64,000 nucleotides of DNA from Rhodothermales bacterium. GTDB taxonomy: Bacteria > Bacteroidota > Rhodothermia > Rhodothermales > JANQRZ01. The notes beneath the pieces are model-generated. The model was not told the origin of the DNA and made no database searches. It worked only from the letters and a program-made list of their open reading frames with translations. A program made the position numbers and the translations under genes. Below are positions 62,062 to 64,000 of the stretch, piece by piece; the first letter of the stretch is position 1; each line of letters opens with the position of its first letter. The stretch is from positions 62,001-126,000 of the forward strand of contig JBDUXZ010000023.1 of NCBI GenBank assembly GCA_039944855.1, in the 5' to 3' direction.

Positions 62062-64000
62062 TCACTTGATAAGGGCGAGCTTGCCGGTCTTGGAGCCCAC
62101 GTTCGGCGCTTCGACGTGGTAGAAGTAGACGCCGTAGGCGACGTCGAGATTTTCGCGCGAGCGGAGGTTCCAGCTCAGGCTCCCGTCCGCGATCCCGCTC
62201 TCGTGGCGGCCTTCCCACACGAGGGCGCCGCGCACGTTGTAGACGCGGACGGTGGCGTCGACGGGGAGGTTGATGAAGTCCACGCGGCGCTCGCCCCGCC
62301 CGCTCGTGATCGTCTGCGGGAGCGGGCGCTCCCACGACGCCGCGGCGACGTAGGGGTTGGGCACCACGCGGATCCGGTCGAGCCGGCTCTCGGCGGTCTC
62401 CTCGTCCACCGCCGAGGCAACGGTCGAGAAGGTGTACGTGTCGCGCGGGGAGAACGGCTTGCGCGTGGCGAGGAGGTACGTGTCGCCGGCGCCGGGGAAC
62501 TCGCCCACGATCGTCGTCGAGCGAGGGCGGAAGAGGTACGTCGGCACGGGCTCCGTCGCCGGGTCGTCGTCGAGGTCCTCATAGAGGAAGAGGAACTCGT
62601 AGGCGTCGAACCGGCCGTTGCGGCGGGCCGCATTCGGCTCGACGAAGACGAACGGGGCGGGGCGGTCGAGCGTCGTGTTATAGACGGTGAAGTTCGTCTG
62701 CGTCGCGACGGCGGTCGGCGCCGCACTCCCGGTCCCGAGCTGGAACCCGCCGATCGACTGGCCGACGAGGTCGTCGGAGAAGCGGATTTCGTAGTCGTAC
62801 GGGACCGCCGTGCCCTGGAACATCCACCGCTGTGGGCTCGGCTGATCGATGTTGATGACCTGCCGCGTGATGTCGAGCAGGCCCTCGGGGTCCTCGAACC
62901 CCGTCCGCATCGTGTCGATTTGCGTCCGGTCATTGTCGAAGAGGAAGCGGATGCCGTCGAAGACGGTCGAGAGCACGTCGCCCACGGGAGCCCGGGCGAT
63001 GACCTCGCCGAGGTCGGTCGTCACGCGGAAGCTGTCGGCGACGGCGCCCGTGCCGGTGAAGGCGAGGGTATAGCTCCGGTTCTCCGGCACGAGGCGGGGG
63101 TCGAGGATCTCGGCGGCGACCGCCCCCGTGGCGGCCCCGGCCGTCTGCGTCACCCCGTCCACGATCCGCGCGCCGACGAAGCCCGCGACGGGCGCGTTCG
63201 GGATGACCTCGACGACGTTCGGCCCGGTGACGACGCTGCCGTCTTGGAGCACGCTGATGGCGAAGTTGTTCTCGGCGGGGTAGAAGTCCGGCGAGCCGCT
63301 GTCGTAGGCCGTGATGGCGTAGTAGTAGCGCTGCCCGTTGTTGACGAGGGTGTCGGTGACGGAGAACTGCACGCCGGTGTCCTGCCCGAGCGGGAAGGGG
63401 ACGCCGAGCACGCGCACGTCGGACGAGGTGTAGGTGCCGGTGACGCCGTTGTCGAGGTCGTACTGCCACGTCGGGACGAGGAGCGCCTCGTTTCCGTTGA
63501 CGTCCGTGACGACGTCCGGGTCCTGGAAGAAGGGGTCCGTGCTCTTGAAGATCCGGTACCCCTCGAAGTCCATCCCGAGGACGGGGTCGACGGAGTCGAG
63601 GGACTTCGAGTCCCAGTAGAGCGTGACGCGGCCGTCGCCGGGCACGGCGCGGAGCGTGGGCCGGTCGGGCGGGCGGGCGAACTGGTAGTTCCGGTTGTAG
63701 ATCTCCTGGATCGTCTGCGTGTTGTTCGTGATGTCTTCGAGGTCGTTGCCGAAGACGGTCGCGAGGGAGAAGCGGAGGGTCTGGCCGGGTTCGAGCCGGA
63801 AGTAGCCCGACGAGAAGATGAAGTCGCCGTCGACGCCGCCGCCGGCCTGCTGCTGCTCCAGCTCCTCGTTCGTGGTGAAGAAGCCCGGCGTCATGGCCTG
63901 CCACAGCCGCGCGTCGTCGTTCATCCGCAGCGCGCCGGGCGGCGTGAAGTAGAAGAACGAAGAGAGGCCGACCTGGTCCGACTCCGTCACGTCGAGTGCG
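62062..64000 (-). CDS. T9SS-sorted large secreted protein, C-terminal part
   Basis: The open frame continues through the right edge, so the start is missing; about 646 codons are seen. Visible parts include a fibronectin-III-like segment (RPTLRAVPGDGRVTLYWDSK), GQRYYYAITAYDSGSPDFYP and a long beta-rich stretch. The last 100 residues (VVPNPYVAAASWERPLPQTI, DFINLPVDATVRVYNVRGAL, VAYGVYFYHVEAPNVGSKTG) are a T9SS sorting domain. It precedes the PorV-family gene by 48 bp. In related genomes such proteins often follow a TonB-dependent receptor gene; that lies outside the window if present. Function unknown. Confidence 0.8.
   Translation of the reverse strand, partial: ALDVTESDQVGLSSFFYFTPPGALRMNDDARLWQAMTPGFFTTNEELEQQQAGGGVDGDFIFSSGYFRLEPGQTLRFSLATVFGNDLEDITNNTQTIQEIYNRNYQFARPPDRPTLRAVPGDGRVTLYWDSKSLDSVDPVLGMDFEGYRIFKSTDPFFQDPDVVTDVNGNEALLVPTWQYDLDNGVTGTYTSSDVRVLGVPFPLGQDTGVQFSVTDTLVNNGQRYYYAITAYDSGSPDFYPAENNFAISVLQDGSVVTGPNVVEVIPNAPVAGFVGARIVDGVTQTAGAATGAVAAEILDPRLVPENRSYTLAFTGTGAVADSFRVTTDLGEVIARAPVGDVLSTVFDGIRFLFDNDRTQIDTMRTGFEDPEGLLDITRQVINIDQPSPQRWMFQGTAVPYDYEIRFSDDLVGQSIGGFQLGTGSAAPTAVATQTNFTVYNTTLDRPAPFVFVEPNAARRNGRFDAYEFLFLYEDLDDDPATEPVPTYLFRPRSTTIVGEFPGAGDTYLLATRKPFSPRDTYTFSTVASAVDEETAESRLDRIRVVPNPYVAAASWERPLPQTITSGRGERRVDFINLPVDATVRVYNVRGALVWEGRHESGIADGSLSWNLRSRENLDVAYGVYFYHVEAPNVGSKTGKLALIK

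Overview
The window is high-GC DNA, densely coded on both strands. It most likely comes from an aerobic member of the Rhodothermota (Bacteroidota-like, perhaps close to Rubrivirga/Rubricoccus). Grounds: a PorX-type response regulator, a PorV-family outer-membrane protein, three secreted proteins with type IX secretion (T9SS) C-terminal sorting domains, starts without clear Shine-Dalgarno sequences, and Tat-exported ferritin-like proteins. The taxonomic placement is inference.

Layout. 1-3669 (minus): porX-tsaE-folC-rho, with rho cut by the left edge. 3866-6893 (plus): a small DUF2945-type protein and a secreted S9 peptidase with an extra C-terminal domain, closed by a strong terminator. 7008-13192 (minus): two tandem copies of a ferritin-like gene pair (Tat lipoprotein plus Tat-secreted protein) and a STAND ATPase with a C-terminal HTH. 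13262-17532 (minus): moeA, recJ and an FG-GAP-type propeller protein. 17784-22031 (plus): a double cNMP-binding/patatin protein, a tRNA with CAU anticodon (probably Ile2) and an ACE-like M2 peptidase. 22121-24130 (minus): a PilB/GspE ATPase. 24299-28404 (plus): a DUF2911 protein, a four-helix membrane protein and recG. 28454-31798 (plus): an apparent cell-envelope regulon of a six-helix membrane protein, a winged-helix regulator, a divergent UppS and a CreD-like protein, with two copies of one operator. 31950-34841 (plus): trxA, trxB, a BON-LysM protein and a PilZ-like tail-anchored protein. 34847-37626 (minus): M23 peptidase, proline dehydrogenase, trans-sulfuration enzyme. 37931-42393 (plus): hybrid histidine kinase, renalase-like oxidoreductase, pdxH. 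42401-43886 (minus): 2TM protein and a lipid kinase. 43978-46607 (plus): holin-like membrane protein, OmpA-family protein and a secreted LolA-like protein. 46629-46946 (minus): DUF971. 47034-49580 (plus): a quinone/aromatic detoxification operon (ring-cleaving dioxygenase, MhqD-like esterase, DUF5996).

49577-64000 (minus) is one long maltodextrin/starch locus. In transcription order it holds a T9SS-sorted protein (cut by the right edge), a PorV-like porin-fold protein, a starch-binding-like T9SS protein, a secreted GH13 amylase with a T9SS tail, a GH13 lipoprotein, a sugar-binding lipoprotein, two MalF/MalG-type permeases and a MalK-type ATPase. The likely flow is surface hydrolysis, periplasmic trimming and ABC import. 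Most junctions from the amylases onward carry a stem-loop, two of them REP-like palindromes.

The best candidates for under-described biology are the operator-linked envelope module at 28.4-31.8 kb, the duplicated ferritin-like pairs beside a STAND regulator, and the REP-like palindromes that sit at gene boundaries and have apparently become the C-terminus of UppS. No CRISPR array, insertion sequence, prophage or rRNA was seen.
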